Assembly: GCF_035046505.1 (NCBI RefSeq)
Contig: NC_089821.1
Span: 196,006,377-196,070,376, forward strand
Reading direction: 5' to 3'
Length of the DNA: 64,000 bases
Source of the DNA: Tiliqua scincoides
Lineage: Eukaryota; Chordata; Lepidosauria; Squamata; Scincidae
Every line of letters starts with the position of its first letter. Position 1 is the first letter of the stretch. Positions 11,236 through 22,600 of the stretch are shown one piece after another. A program made the translations under genes and the position numbers. A model generated the notes under the pieces. That model made no database searches and was not told where the DNA came from. It was given only the letters and a program-made list of their open reading frames with translations.

Positions 11236-14200
11236 ATGGAGACCGCGGAGGGGCCCCCCGACCAGGAAGGCGAGGAGGTGCAGGTGGGTCGGCGCTGCGG
11301 GGCCCAGGCGCAGGAGCCGCGCGCCTCGCCGCCTTCAGCCAGGCCGGTGTGCGCAGGGAGCGCGGCCGCGCAACAAGAGCCTCCGCGGGTTTACTCGGAA
11401 GTAAGGCCCACAAGCGGGGGGGGCTTTGCGCCCACGCCTGTGCACGTCTACTCAGAAGTAAGACCCGTTATGGTCAATGGGGCTTACTCCCAAGTAGCAG
11501 CCCCACCCTAGGCATGTCTACTCAGAAGTAAGTTCCATTTGCGTCAATGGGGCTTACTCCCAGGAAAGTGTGCACAAGATTGGGCTGTAAGTGTGGGCAG
11601 CCTCAGAGCCCAAGCCTATGCATGTCTACTCAGAAGTAAGCCCCATCGAATTCAGTGGGGCTTACTCCCAGGAAAGTGTGCATAGGATTGCAGCCTCAGT
11701 CCCATTGACCTCGGCTGTCTTCACTGTCAACGAGTCTGCTCCAGGATTTGGGATGTAAAACAAGAGCACCCTTGAGCATACACAAAGTGCCTTTTTCCTC
11801 TCAGCACCAGCAGTCACAAACGCACATCGCATGCCCACAGTACTCCCGCTCCTCCTCCTCCTCCTTAAGATTTATATGTTGGGGAGAACACAAGACTTTA
11901 TCTCTCAACTGATTCATATGCAGGACCACAAAAATGAATTAGGATCAGTGACATCTAGAAACCCTGAACACATGAAGCTGCCTTAGGGCATCCTTTCCAG
12001 CTCTATTACTAGTCAGCAAGCATAGAATGTGTGGCTTTTGGCAAGCCAAATAAATTCTCTAACACTGGGATCTAGCCCGAGCCCAGTGAAATGGTGAAAA
12101 ATTCATCCTTCATTACTTTGTATTGGTCCATTTTCAACAGCATTTAATTTCTGGACCTATTGTTAAACTGGCAGCTGCTTTGTAGGATTTGTAGTGTGGC
12201 AGCAGTAATGTGGTGTTAAACTGCTACTGAAGGATGCAACAGGAGTGTGCTGTTATTTTTTTTCTTAGATGCTTGATACAGAGGAGAAGAGCCTTTAAAA
12301 GAAGTATGCTTACTTCAGCCTCAACCTAACCAGTAGCCTGTGTGTTTAAGGGCCCAATGCTATCCAACTTTCTAGAGCCAATGCAACCTTGCCAGTGGGG
12401 CATGCTGTGAAGGAGGAGCAGTCAAGTATGAACAAGTGTTCAAGGGAACACTTGTTCCCTTACCTTGGGGCGGCATTTCGGCTGCATCAGCACTGGAAAG
12501 TTGAGCGAATTGGGCCCTAAAGGCAGCATCCTCATCACACCTTGCTCAATGTAAAAGTACTACTGTGTATGGGATAACTACTACTTTTCCTCTTCCCTCT
12601 ACAAACACAGAAAGGGACAACATTAGTTAATCCCTAGCTAAAGTGACATTGCAGAAAGTACAACAGTCAAGTACTTCATTGCTGCAGTTAATGTAGATTA
12701 AACGGCTGTTATTTCACAATGTTGCTCATCCACCCTATGCATTATGTGCATACACATTTGGTAGTCAAAGTATGGGTTTGACTTTGCTTACCTCTTGCAT
12801 TTGAGAGTGTGTATTTATTTATGCCAGTCATAGCCACTGCTTTATAAATACAGAAGACCAGTGGAGTCCACTGCCCAATGCTGCTGCTCACTCACCACTG
12901 CCATCTTTACAACAAAAAAGCTCCTGATCTTCTTGTCACACTCTGTCCTCACACAAAGTTTAAAGGGATGCATTATGTTTAAACTTTAAACCCATGTGGG
13001 GGCAGAGTGCAGGGAGGGAAGCCAGTGAGCTGATTCTTACTCACTTTTAAGAAGTAGGTCAATGTGGCTCATGTCTACAACAGGTTGGAGGGAGGGGGTG
13101 GCAGACTTGGAGTGAAAGGCACCCCAGAGCCGCTAACCACTCACTCCTCTTGCCTTTTGTCACTGACACAAGCCACATCAGGTCATTTCATGTCTGGGCC
13201 ATCCAAAAGTGGTTGGTACTTACTCCAGGCAGTGATAAAACTGCAATCCTGTGCATGTTTTCCAGGGAGTATACTCTGCCTAAGCAGATGAAATTTACTT
13301 CTGTGTAAACAGCATAGGATTGTGTTGTTATGAACCTATCTGTGTGTCTTAAATTACTGTTGAGAGAGTGAAGTAGTACACAAACAATCAAGGAAAGGTA
13401 TGAGAGCTTTTTTAAAGGTACAACTATGAGACTTGAGATGTCATAGTTGTTGGTGACAGCTGCAAACCGGTAGTGGAGTAAAATGCAAATCATTTGATTG
13501 CATTGTAGCAAAGTTTGGGACTTCCAGTTTCTTGGTACTTGGAAGGAAGCTAGAGGCAGTCTTGCTCTCTCATGACACTACAAACTTGGCTGAAAGTATT
13601 AATGCTGGGCAGTTGCAATGTAGAGATGAAACATTAGTGTGTGTAGGTGTTACCAAATTGACTGTATTACATTAATATATTTTCAAATTGGATCCTATCT
13701 GAAAGAGATCTTGATCCTATAACAACATTATTTTAATGTGTTCCATGAACATTTTTTCCAGGAACAGTTAGTTATGGTGGAACTGTCAGGAATAATTGAT
13801 TCTGACTTTCTGGAAAAATGTGAGAACAAATGTAAGATTTTGGTGAGTATAATTAATACAAAATGTTTGCTGTTTTGTTAATGAGAATGGAAAAAAATTC
13901 ATATTTTGAACTAGGATAAATGAATGGAAGTGTTACTTCATTTATGGTTGGGGGAAAAGGTATTTACTATCATGTTCGTGTTTCTGTTTTGCTATGTGTA
14001 CTCACGGTGGGAAGCTATGGCCAGTTATCACTTTCCACTGTATAGAGACATTGACAAAATAGACATGTGTGTGGTCTTTGTACACAGTAGTGCAGTGTTT
14101 CTCAACCAGCGATACAAGTAACACCAATGGTATTTGAGGTGAGGTTTGGTGGTACTCATGATACCCCTGGACCCTTGCCTCAGCAAGCAAGACCAGGAAC

Positions 14201-15953
14201 GTGATGCAATGAACAATAGTAGGAGGCTTGGCTGGGCAGGCAGAGCTCCAAAACACGCTTTTCTGTGCTTGAAAAAGCCCTCTCATCCACTTCGAGTCTC
14301 TTACTAGTGTTTGTTGTGTCACATCTGGTCTCCCAACCCAGAAATAAATGGCAATTATGTCATCGCCAGTTACTCCTGGTGGTACTTCAAATAGGTGGAC
14401 CATATGAAGTGGTACAGCGGAGGACAAATGTTGAGAAACACTACAGTAGTGGATCTTGATTGTGTGAAGTGTCCCTCAATGAATTATAGAGATTTCAATA
14501 GGCTTGGGTTATGCTCTGAATCAGGTATATGTAAAAGTAATTCATATTTAACTATCTATCTGGTAAATGTATCTGGGTTTTCTTCTTTTTAGGGAATCGA
14601 CACAGAGAGGCCCATTTTGCAGGTAGACAGATATGTCTTTGCTGGGGAGTATGAAGGTAAAATAACATGTTATGGGTGAATTAATTTTCATAGTTCAGGA
14701 TCCAAAAAAACAATGAAACACACTTTTGGGACTTTATGATGCGTGGTGGTAATGACTGGTATTTCTCTGCTACTTTTCTTCAAAAAGCACCCATGTGCAA
14801 GCTTAAAACAATACCAAAAACATTTAATACACTTAAAATTCAAAACAAGTACTTAAATAACAATAAAACATCTAAAAGCAAACATAGCTAAAAAAAATAG
14901 TAGCTGTGATTCTTTAGATTATTAATCTTCTAGAAAGAAGCCTACCTTTCTTTTACAAAATGTTTGTTGTCTTTCCCAGATACTCTTGGTACCTGTGTGG
15001 TGTTTGAAGAAAACAAAGATCAAGGTAGGTAGTACACTGTTTGTATCTTAGCTTCTAAGAAACTCAAAAAATGGCTAAGAAAAAAGAAAAAACATTTTAA
15101 AGAGTAAAGTTATCACAAAAAAATAATCTGTAGTCTTTTTCTTTATAGTGGATGCAGAAGGCAATCAAAAGCTGCAGCTACAATACAAGTGCCATACGAT
15201 GAAGAAACTGAACATGACAAGGACACTCCTGACTGAGAAAAAGGAAGGAGAAGAGAGCACAGGTGATTTTGAAACTTTATGAAACTATCTTTACTTCTAA
15301 ATGTATCTATTCTTCCATCTCCCCCCTCTAATTCTTATTAATCTGGAAATAAATTAATGTGCTTGGTTTTCTAATAGTTTTTATCCCCAAATATGAAATG
15401 TGCACTATTTCTAATGTAGTGCCCTCTCAAAATATTACTTGGCTATGGTTAACCCCTGAACTTAGGGATTATTATTATTATCTATATATCATCACTAATA
15501 TACGTGGTGCTTTACAGAGAAACAAAAGTCCCTCTGCCCAGAAGAGTTTGCACCCTATATGTTAACATTAGGAAAGAGAACAAAAGAGAATGGAGAGACA
15601 AAGGATAAATGTATTTAGTGAATTTAATAAATGTGCCTTTTACCATTCTTTCCCCACACGATCAAGTCCCTGGTTTCTTTTCCTCTCACATGTTTGTTTG
15701 TCTTTGACCAGGTGGTGGAGTGGAACGGCTAGAACTCAAGGACAAAGATTTCTCATACAGCAGACCTAACATGATTTGCAGCTTCTTATGTGAAAAAGAA
15801 GAGGACAAACTGGCAGAGGAGTCTGAGGAAGAAGCCACTGACAAAGGAAACACTGATCAGAACTTGGAAGTTGAGATGCAACCTACTATGGAAATGAATG
15901 ATTCTCTTCCTCCTTTAGACACCACTGATGCAGAAGCAGCAGACTCTCCTTGA
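11236..15953 (+). CDS. GTF3C6: General transcription factor IIIC subunit 6 (complete, six coding exons)
   Basis: This is the small TFIIIC subunit (TFIIIC35, yeast Tfc7 relative). TFIIIC binds A and B boxes and recruits TFIIIB for tRNA and other Pol III genes in the nucleus. Exons are 11236-11283, 13762-13842, 14593-14656, 14980-15024, 15149-15262 and 15712-15953; all borders are AG/GT, phases agree, and 594 bases give 197 aa (the human protein is slightly longer). The protein starts METAEGPPDQEGEEVQ. Conserved blocks are LVMVELSGIIDSDFL, GIDTERPILQVDRYVFAGEY, DTLGTCVVFEE, YKCHTMKKLNMTRTLLTEKK and RPNMICSFL; these make up the beta-barrel part that pairs with the larger subunit. An acidic, low-complexity tail ends in AADSP. 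I chose the ATG at 11236 because it opens an acidic leader as in mammals and directly precedes a consensus donor. Introns hold palindromic MITEs, a hAT and an (ATT)n-tailed retroposon. Confidence 0.95.
11389..11697 (+). repeat. Cluster of four palindromic MITE copies in GTF3C6 intron 1
   Basis: Units at about 11389-11413 (partial), 11445-11508, 11513-11589 and 11608-11697 each carry ctactcagaagtaag; the three longer units also carry ggggcttactccca. The last is nearly intact, from gcctatgcatgtctactcag to cataggattgcagcc. The cluster starts about 105 bp after exon 1. Confidence 0.8.
12350..12517. mobile_element. TAA-flanked MITE, GGGCCCAATCC family
   Basis: It starts gggcccaatgctatccaact and ends agttgagcgaattgggccc, flanked by TAA at 12347-12349 and 12518-12520. 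It lies in GTF3C6 intron 1. The classification as Harbinger-like rests on the 3-bp TWA duplication. Confidence 0.65.
13234..13322 (-). repeat. Old copy of the palindromic MITE
   Basis: ctgcaatcctgtgcatgttt, then a diverged middle, then cataggattgtg. It is recognisable by its ends only and lies in GTF3C6 intron 1. Confidence 0.5.
14093..14443. mobile_element. hAT-type element in GTF3C6 intron 2
   Basis: It begins cagtgtttctcaaccagcga and ends ttgagaaacacta. The 8-bp duplication cagtagtg is perfect at 14085-14092 and 14444-14451. Internal arms with tggtacttc and its inverse give a partly palindromic body. Confidence 0.8.
15461..15562 (-). mobile_element. Retroposon 3' end with (ATT)n tail, GTF3C6 intron 5
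   Basis: An (ATT)n run is followed by tggtgctttacagagaaaca and cagaagagtttgcaccctat, the inverted 3' end of an L2-like LINE or SINE in amniotes. The family is uncertain. It lies on the minus strand relative to the gene. Confidence 0.5.
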
Positions 15954-16811
15954 GACACATAGGGCATTACTTTAGGTGATTCTCCACTCTAACATGGAGC
16001 TAATGTGACTGTATTTTTAGACACTTTGGCTCCATTGTTCAGTGCCCCTCTCTTCCTTTAAGGAATCTCTTGCCCTCAGAATTTTAAAAAGCAGAAGACT
16101 GCATCTGATAGTATCAGATCTGGATTGATGCTATTTCTTCATGTTTACAAATTTAAAAATGTATGGTTTTACTCATATAATTTCTTTGAAAAAAAATATT
16201 TTACTATTTTTCCAGGCGTAATATCAGCTTGAAGTTTTGTGGGGGTGGCAGGTATTGCCTACATGGGACAAAGATGATGACTTCAGGTGGCATATTCTCT
16301 TTGACTGGCAGTTACCATAGAGGACACATTTGCTCTTCTACCAGATTCTCCTTGACTCTATTCAGGATGTCTTCTCCATGCACAGGGCAGCTGAGTAGCT
16401 GGTATCTCAGCCACTGTTAGAAATATATTGTCTTATCCACATTTTGAGTCTAGGTCTTCTTCTCTTGAGAAAGATGTAAAACCCTGACAAAATTATGTAG
16501 TTTTGAAGTTTATTTTCTTTGATGTTCTAAAAGCCTATTCCTATATATGTTGCCTGCAAGAAGTTTGGTGACCTGCAGTGACTTCTGCACACATGATCCA
16601 ATAGAATTGTTTGTGAGACATGCACTAAGTGATATTTTTGGAACCCTTCAACTTACAATTCTGTGAAAGCGATCTCTTGACGGGTTTCTGCTGTACTGTG
16701 TACATATTAGTATATATTGTCAGGGTAAAACAACATACCTTTTCTGTATACTTCCAATGTTTTGGGCAAAACTTGCTTACAAAAGCATGTAAGAATTTTT
16801 ATTTTTTGTTT
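15954..16811 (+). other. GTF3C6: GTF3C6 3' UTR region
   Basis: AT-rich sequence after the stop codon. The first canonical AATAAA I see is far away at 17269-17274, and AATAAG occurs near 16890. The true poly(A) site cannot be fixed from the sequence alone. Confidence 0.4.
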
Positions 16812-16891
16812 TTAACCATTTCTGCTGGACCCACAGGTGTACCCATTTTGTCCCTGTTGCCTATATGCAATGTTGGGCAGAAATGGCTTAA
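16812..16891. mobile_element. TTAA-bounded palindromic MITE (piggyBac-like)
   Basis: ttaaccatttctgc at the left and gcagaaatggcttaa at the right are inverted, each bounded by TTAA. TTAA targets are characteristic of piggyBac. The unit is 80 bp and matches the copy at 18.32 kb. Confidence 0.65.
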
Positions 16892-18318
16892 TAAGAAAAA
16901 ATTCAACTCTGCTGATCAGTAAGACATTGAAAGTATTATGTTCAGAAACTCAAAGGGCTTTTGTACCAAAATACTGATTCAAGCATTATTTCTGCCAAAA
17001 TATTTAAATGATGCTTACAATTCTCAGCCAGCATTCCCAGAAAGCTCCTTGTATCCTCTGCGCAGGACATTCTAGAAACTTTGCTTTAAAAATAGACACT
17101 TAGTCCTTTGTTCTATTTTATGCATGATGGTGCAACCTAGTCCTTAGCACAAACCACCTAGAGCCTCTTCCTAGGATTTAAAATCCTGTTATGTGTGCTT
17201 TAGAATGTATTAGCACTCTGATTTTGCAGGTAACAAAATATATGTTGATGGGAAAACAGGGGCAGGGAAATAAAACAGCAAGTAAATAAGCTGTTTGTCT
17301 AGACTAAAGTTTCAGTTTTATATGCACTTCAGAGTGAGCCCCACTTAACGTAGTAGGGCTTACTTCTGCACATATATGCATTGAATTGGGATGTCACTGC
17401 CTCTATAGTTCAATGGCATTTATCCGCAGATTAGTGTAAACTTACTTTGTGCAAGTACTGTTTAATTCTGTGTGGTTTACTTCTATGTAAATGTAAGACT
17501 GCGGTTCAGTTCTTTTTAGGCCATAAAAGCAGCAAGATGAAGAAAGAACCTAATTAATAAAAAAATTCTAAAAGAGCAAAAGCAGTCAATGTTTAACTAA
17601 GATTAATGCATATGTAGCTTGAAGTCTGAAAAATTTAGTTTGGCCAAACTATGTTGAATTTGATCCCACTAATGAATCCTCTAATATTTCCAGTCCATAC
17701 TTAGACTGTGGCAAATTCTGAAGACAGAAGAATACTATGGCTATATGAAACCAGTTCATTTTCTGTGAATGCTTGCCCAGATCTTTTTTTTATATATTTA
17801 TTTGGACTGATAACCTGGACATAATTCCCTTTGCATTGTTTTTATTTATTTTGGTTTTCTTGAAGCCTCTGCTAAACAGCTGCTAGATTTCTTTGCCTGC
17901 AAGAGGTGAATGCTTGGCTTATTTCCTAAACTGCCAGGATTAATTCCCCACCTGCAAAAAGACTCTAGTTACCTTAACTGTCTTCTTGGGGAAATGTTAT
18001 ACTCTATGAAGATGAACCTGATGAAGGCCCCTGTCCATTTTAGTACTAAATATTTAGGAAAAGGATTCTCTTTGGTGCTGAGGATAACCTTAGACCAGGC
18101 TTCCTGTGGAAGCTCTTTTTGTACTAGGAGGTGAGGCAGGGTGCAGGTATGAGTTAAAAATGGCAGCTTAGGGTAGGGAGTAAGTAGTTATGTGGGCCAT
18201 GCTAAGTATAGCACAATAAAGCTGACCTTTGCAGTCTGGGTCACTAGAATGCCATAGTGTCATTAAGCACTCCACTCTTTGTACAATTGTAGCAGTAGCA
18301 CTATACTTGAGCCCCACT
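16892..18318. other. Spacer between GTF3C6 and RPF2
   Basis: No gene was seen. A remnant of the palindromic MITE (agtgagccccacttaacgta ... ggcttacttctgcacatata) lies at about 17332-17393. A candidate AATAAA is at 17269-17274. The rest is unassigned. Confidence 0.4.
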
Positions 18319-18401
18319 TTAACCCATTTCTGCCCAGCTGACAGGTGTACACATTTGGTCCCTGTTGCATACATGCAACGTTGGGCAGAAATGTCTTTTA
18401 A
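18319..18401. mobile_element. TTAA-bounded palindromic MITE, second copy
   Basis: ttaacccatttctgccc opens the copy and gggcagaaatg...ttaa closes it. It shares acaggtgtac.catttggtcc and atgcaa.gttggg with the copy at 16.81 kb. Confidence 0.7.
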
Positions 18402-18409
18402 TCTGCCAT

Positions 18410-18760
18410 CCGCTTCCGTGGTTTTCCCCACCACCCCAAATTCACTGAAGCAGGCAGCAGCGCCATCGCCTCCTCTCTGCCCCCTGCTGGCCACGGAGCG
18501 GCACTCCACCGGCACGCAGTGGGCAGCGGCAGCAGATGCTGCTTCACACCTGAGCCGACGGGAAGGGGAGGGCGGCGGCGGCAACCCCGGGGCAATGGAG
18601 CGAACTCGGCGCCCGGCTTCACTGCAGGTAGAAGCGCCTGCAGAGGCGTCGGAGGGCGCAGGGAGGCGACTGCATCCGTCGAGAACGAGGGCCAGCCAGT
18701 GGCACCTCTTAATGTGACAGCCCAGGGAGAGAGCGCGGGCTCTTCTCACCTCCAAAGGAT
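18410..18760. promoter_or_regulatory. GC/CpG-rich block upstream of RPF2
   Basis: About 350 bp of GC-rich, CpG-containing sequence stands out from AT-rich surroundings about 0.9 kb before RPF2. Frames on both strands look like composition artefacts. It may be part of a CpG island or an insulator, and it holds the CTCF-like motif listed separately. Confidence 0.4.
18478..18492 (-). promoter_or_regulatory. CTCF-like motif
   Basis: On the minus strand the sequence ggccagcagggggcagagag fits the CTCF core (CCA..AG.GGGC). It lies in the GC-rich block between GTF3C6 and RPF2. Occupancy is unknown. Confidence 0.45.
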
Positions 18761-18921
18761 CCTTTTCCGCCCAGAAGCCCTGCAGGACGCTGCTGCCCTC
18801 AGTCTCAGCTCCTGGTTTCTAGTCCTTTATGCGGGGCAGGAACAGCTTCAAAGCGAGGTCCCTGCAGGCCTCTGTCCTTTGGTTGTTCAGCTGCCTTGGC
18901 TCAACTGGTCCAAGAGCCTTA

Positions 18922-19102
18922 GGGCATCAGCCTAGGAATGCCTACTCAGAAGCAAGTCCTATTGTGCTCAATGGGACTTTCTCCCAGGAAAGTGCATAGG
19001 ATTGCAGCCCTAGGGCATAATCCTATGTATGCCTACTCAGAAGTAAGTCCTATTGTGCTCAACGGGACTTTCTCCCAGGAAAGTGTGTGTAGGATTGCAG
19101 CC
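18922..19102 (+). repeat. Two palindromic MITE copies head to tail
   Basis: Copy one runs from gggcatcagcctaggaatgc to gattgcagccc and copy two from gggcataatcctatgtatgc to gattgcagcc. The pair as a whole is flanked by TTA (18919-18921 and 19103-19105). Both share tgtgctcaa.gggactttct, so they look like a recent tandem duplication or double insertion. Confidence 0.8.
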
Positions 19103-19330
19103 TTAAAGGCTTCTTTTTGAGTCATTAGGCTGGCGTTCAGGGCTGGGGATTGGCAACCTGCGCCGGAGTAGGGACTCCTCTTTACAGGCACCCCTGCATT
19201 CGGGGCAAGGCACTATAGGACATGCTGCAGCCCACCCATCTCAGTGGAAGTCCTGGGTTCCTCCATGTGGTTTCTATGCGCAGCTCTCATTTCTCCTCGC
19301 CGGGGGGGGGGGGATGGATTAGACATTTGG

Positions 19331-19421
19331 TCTGCAATCCTATACGCACTTTCCTGGGAGTAAACCCTACTAAACCCAATGGCACTTCCTTCTGAGTAGA
19401 CATGCCTAGGATTGGGCTCTG
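19331..19421 (-). repeat. Palindromic MITE copy, inverted
   Basis: ctgcaatcctatacgcactt ... ttctgagtagacatgcctag, then gattgggct. A well-preserved copy about 240 bp before the RPF2 start codon. Confidence 0.8.
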
Positions 19422-19559
19422 AAACCCCAGTTCTCCAGGAAATGCCCTGAAGGCGAACGGATTCCTCTCTCTCTCTCTGCTCCTTTGATACCTTCATGGA
19501 CTTTGGGGCGAGTAGGCTGAGCTCTTGCTCTCGACTATCTCTATGTTCAAGCCTGGAGC

Positions 19560-19657
19560 TCAGCCCTCGTCAGCAGGCGGAGCTGGGTCTCTTTCTTCCG
19601 GTGAGCGTGTGCTCGCGGCCCACGTGGAAGTGGTAGAGGCTGTTCCCTGCGGCAGAC
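19560..19657 (+). promoter_or_regulatory. RPF2: RPF2 promoter / 5' UTR with ETS and E-box motifs
   Basis: CTTCCGG at 19595-19601 is an ETS/GABP-type site inside a pyrimidine-rich run (tctctttcttccgg), a usual setting for translation-related promoters. CACGTG at 19621-19626 is a MYC/USF E-box 32 bases before the ATG. There is no TATA box. Confidence 0.6.
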
Positions 19658-22600
19658 ATGGAGGCGCTGGACCGAGTGGTGTAAGTACGATCTCTTTGGA
19701 CCGTGTCGTCGTTGTAGAAGCAGTCGTGTGAATGGCACTCAAGCTCTTGGGTCGCTAAAAAAAAATGCCTATTAAGGATCTTGTAGTGTTGTCAAGGCTC
19801 AGAGAGCTTTTGTCTCCTCTTGTGTAGGTTTGCTCAGATGACCCACTTGGGGCTTACTGCCTATGAGTGCGACCCCAGGGCTGGACCAGGACCTTCTGAT
19901 GGTGTGCCAGACACTGTTCCTCCCATTGCCCAGCACTGCCCTCCCCTCCACACTTTCTCCCCCTCTCTGCCCCCCTCTTTCTTTCCCTCTCTGGGGAATG
20001 GAAGAAAGAAAAGCGGTGGAGGCCAATGGACAGATAGGGAAGGCTGCCTACCCACTACCAATCTGCTGCCTGAGGCTGTAAGCCCTATCCATACTTACAT
20101 GGGAGTAAGCCCCATTGACTTTAATGGAACTTACTTCTGCATAGACATACATAGGCTTGGGTTCTAAGGCGACTGCTTCAGTTGTCCTCATGGGTGCGCT
20201 GAACCTGGCTGAGCTAAACATTTGGGGACTTGATCCCATCCAATCATAATTATGGTGTTTTGCGCAGTTGTGAGGCACAGGCTGCAGTCCTATGCACACT
20301 TACCTGGGAGCGGGTCCCATTGAACTCAGTGGGACTGACTTCTGAGTAGTAATGCATAGGATTGGACTGACAGCTCTATTCAGAGCAAAATTGTAAATGG
20401 TGGGTCCAAAAGGCCATGAAATGCTAGTGACTGTGATAACTCTATGTCTATTTTATTGGGCTAGAAATATGTTGCTTTTGATCTCTGCTGAAATAGCTCT
20501 TGGGAGTTTTGGTTCTGTACTGATATTTTGGTCTTTCAGTGTTTGTTCAACTATGTTTCAAGCACTGTAGATTTTCTTGCCCTGGAAGACTTGCTAGTGA
20601 CAGCAAAACAAGTGATTGTTTGATCATTGTCAAAGCAGAGCCTGAGTCAGGAAGTGATGCTTTAGCCTCAGGGTTGGCCTAGCCCTGAGGCCAGCTGAAG
20701 CAGTTGCCTCAAACAGCAGATTGGTAGGGGGTGCCCACTGTTGTCTGCCTAGTTACCTTCACTGCTGCTCCTTCTCCTTCCACTCCCTGGAAGGGAAGAT
20801 AGAGAGGAAGAGGAAGTGTGGAGGGGAGTGTTGAACTAGAACATTGAAGAGTGGGAGGAGCAGGGGCTGGCACATTATCTGGCAAGGAGAGGCAGCATTT
20901 CACATGCCATCTTGGGTGAGGTTTTAGGCCTGTCCTGCTTTGCCTTGATGTAACCAAGGCAAGTTACCCAGTTGGTGGGTAAGAAAAAGTGGTAGAACAG
21001 ATGCAGGAGTTGATTGCAGTGCATTTGCATGCGCATCCTTTTGCCTTAATGCTAGGATCTTGGCACTAGATCAGTAGTTTCCAAACTTTTTAGCACCAGG
21101 ACCCATTTTTAAAAATGACATTCTAGTGGGACCCACCCAGGTTTACCAGTCTTTAAAAAATATCTAGAAAAATATATTTTATTTTATTTATTTTTATAAG
21201 TAATAACCAGAAAAAGACCCTCAAACATTTATCTTCCTATATTTATACCTGCTTGCAAACTGCAGGAACTCAGCTCTTTGCAGGGTAATTAGCAGCTGCA
21301 GTATGTGATTTTTGAATAGCCTCAGGGCTTGAGGCAATTAGTTGTCTGATCTTTCCATCACCCTTTGGCAACTCACCAAAAAAATAAGGTCATGACCCAC
21401 CAGTGGGTCCCAACCCACCATTTGGGAACCACTGCACTAGATATTATGTGCTACTCTTTCAGCATGCTTGTAACATGTTGGTTTTTTTTTTATAATAACA
21501 TTCACAGATATAGCATTACACCTGGTCTGCAGTTGCCAAATTATTTAGTTATTGACTGGTAACACATACACTTATTCTTTCAAGCTAATGCTCTCTAGTA
21601 TCTCTTTTTTTTTGGTCCTTATGGTCTCCTTTTTTTCCTTTGTTCTACAAGTAGCTGCTGTTCCATATTGGGAAATTAATAATCAGTACATATTACTATT
21701 GTCTTTTTGAATATATGTTTTTTTGATGTTACAACAGATATGGACTTAGAGTGTATCCATTGCAGAGGTCACATCGATGTTGATGATGGTCCAGAAGAGT
21801 AGTAATGTTAATTCCAGCAAATGGATTTTGTAAAATACCTGGTTTATTGTGACTTGATTTCCTGTAGAGAGGCAGCCTCTGTGTTTATACTGTCCTTTCG
21901 TAGCTAACAGTCCATATAAATCAGTAACTCTGTCAAACAGCCTCACATTTATAGTCAGTAGTAGCAAAATGGTGTGGAGATTTGTGGAATCTCCACACCA
22001 TTGGAATTGGTGTGGAAATTCACTTTGGAGGTGAATTTATTTATATAACTGTACAGAAAATCATTGGAAGTGTACAGAACTGTGGGTTTTTTTTTCTAGT
22101 ACAGATGTGAAGGGTACGAATTGAAGAGTGGAAAATAGTGCAGTTTTGAAGGAAGTGTTCTTGCAGTAATACTGCCGTTTAGTTGTTGCATAGCTGTAGG
22201 GGTACCATGCTTTTAACATTTCTGTTTTCTTAAACAACATAGGAAATAGATTATTCAGTTTTTCTGAGAAAAGTGGTTTTCTAGGATCTGTCATAGTATT
22301 GGTAAAGTCTAATCCTAGTCATTTTTACTTAGAAGACCCATTGGTTTCAGTTTGATTTGCTTTCAGGTAGATATACTTAGGTTGCATATGAACCTAGATG
22401 TAAGTGTCAGGGCTTCATCTAGCAGAATTTCCTTCTGAGTAAACATATTTTGAATTGGGCTACATGTGTGGGTAGACACTATTTAGAACCATTTTGGATC
22501 TGTTTAGCAATTTTTGATTAAGGTTTACATAGTCACTAGGGCTACAATTTTATCCACACTTACCTGGGGATAGGAACCATTGACTATAATGGGTAACTTC

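Noticed and set aside
10946-11404. 152-codon GC-rich frame over the GTF3C6 promoter
   Set aside because: Composition effect of the CpG-rich region; it runs across exon 1 in another frame and into the intron.
11236-11511. 91-codon frame starting at the GTF3C6 ATG
   Set aside because: It reads through the exon 1 donor (gtgggt at 11284) into intronic MITEs; the spliced form matches the family.
11389-11697. Regularly repeated ~30-base motif resembling a CRISPR-like array
   Set aside because: The units are dispersed palindromic MITE copies in a vertebrate intron, unevenly spaced and found elsewhere in both orientations.
18168-18755. 195-codon minus-strand frame and 162-codon + frame in the GC-rich block
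   Set aside because: Overlapping frames on both strands with no known domain, caused by high GC content.
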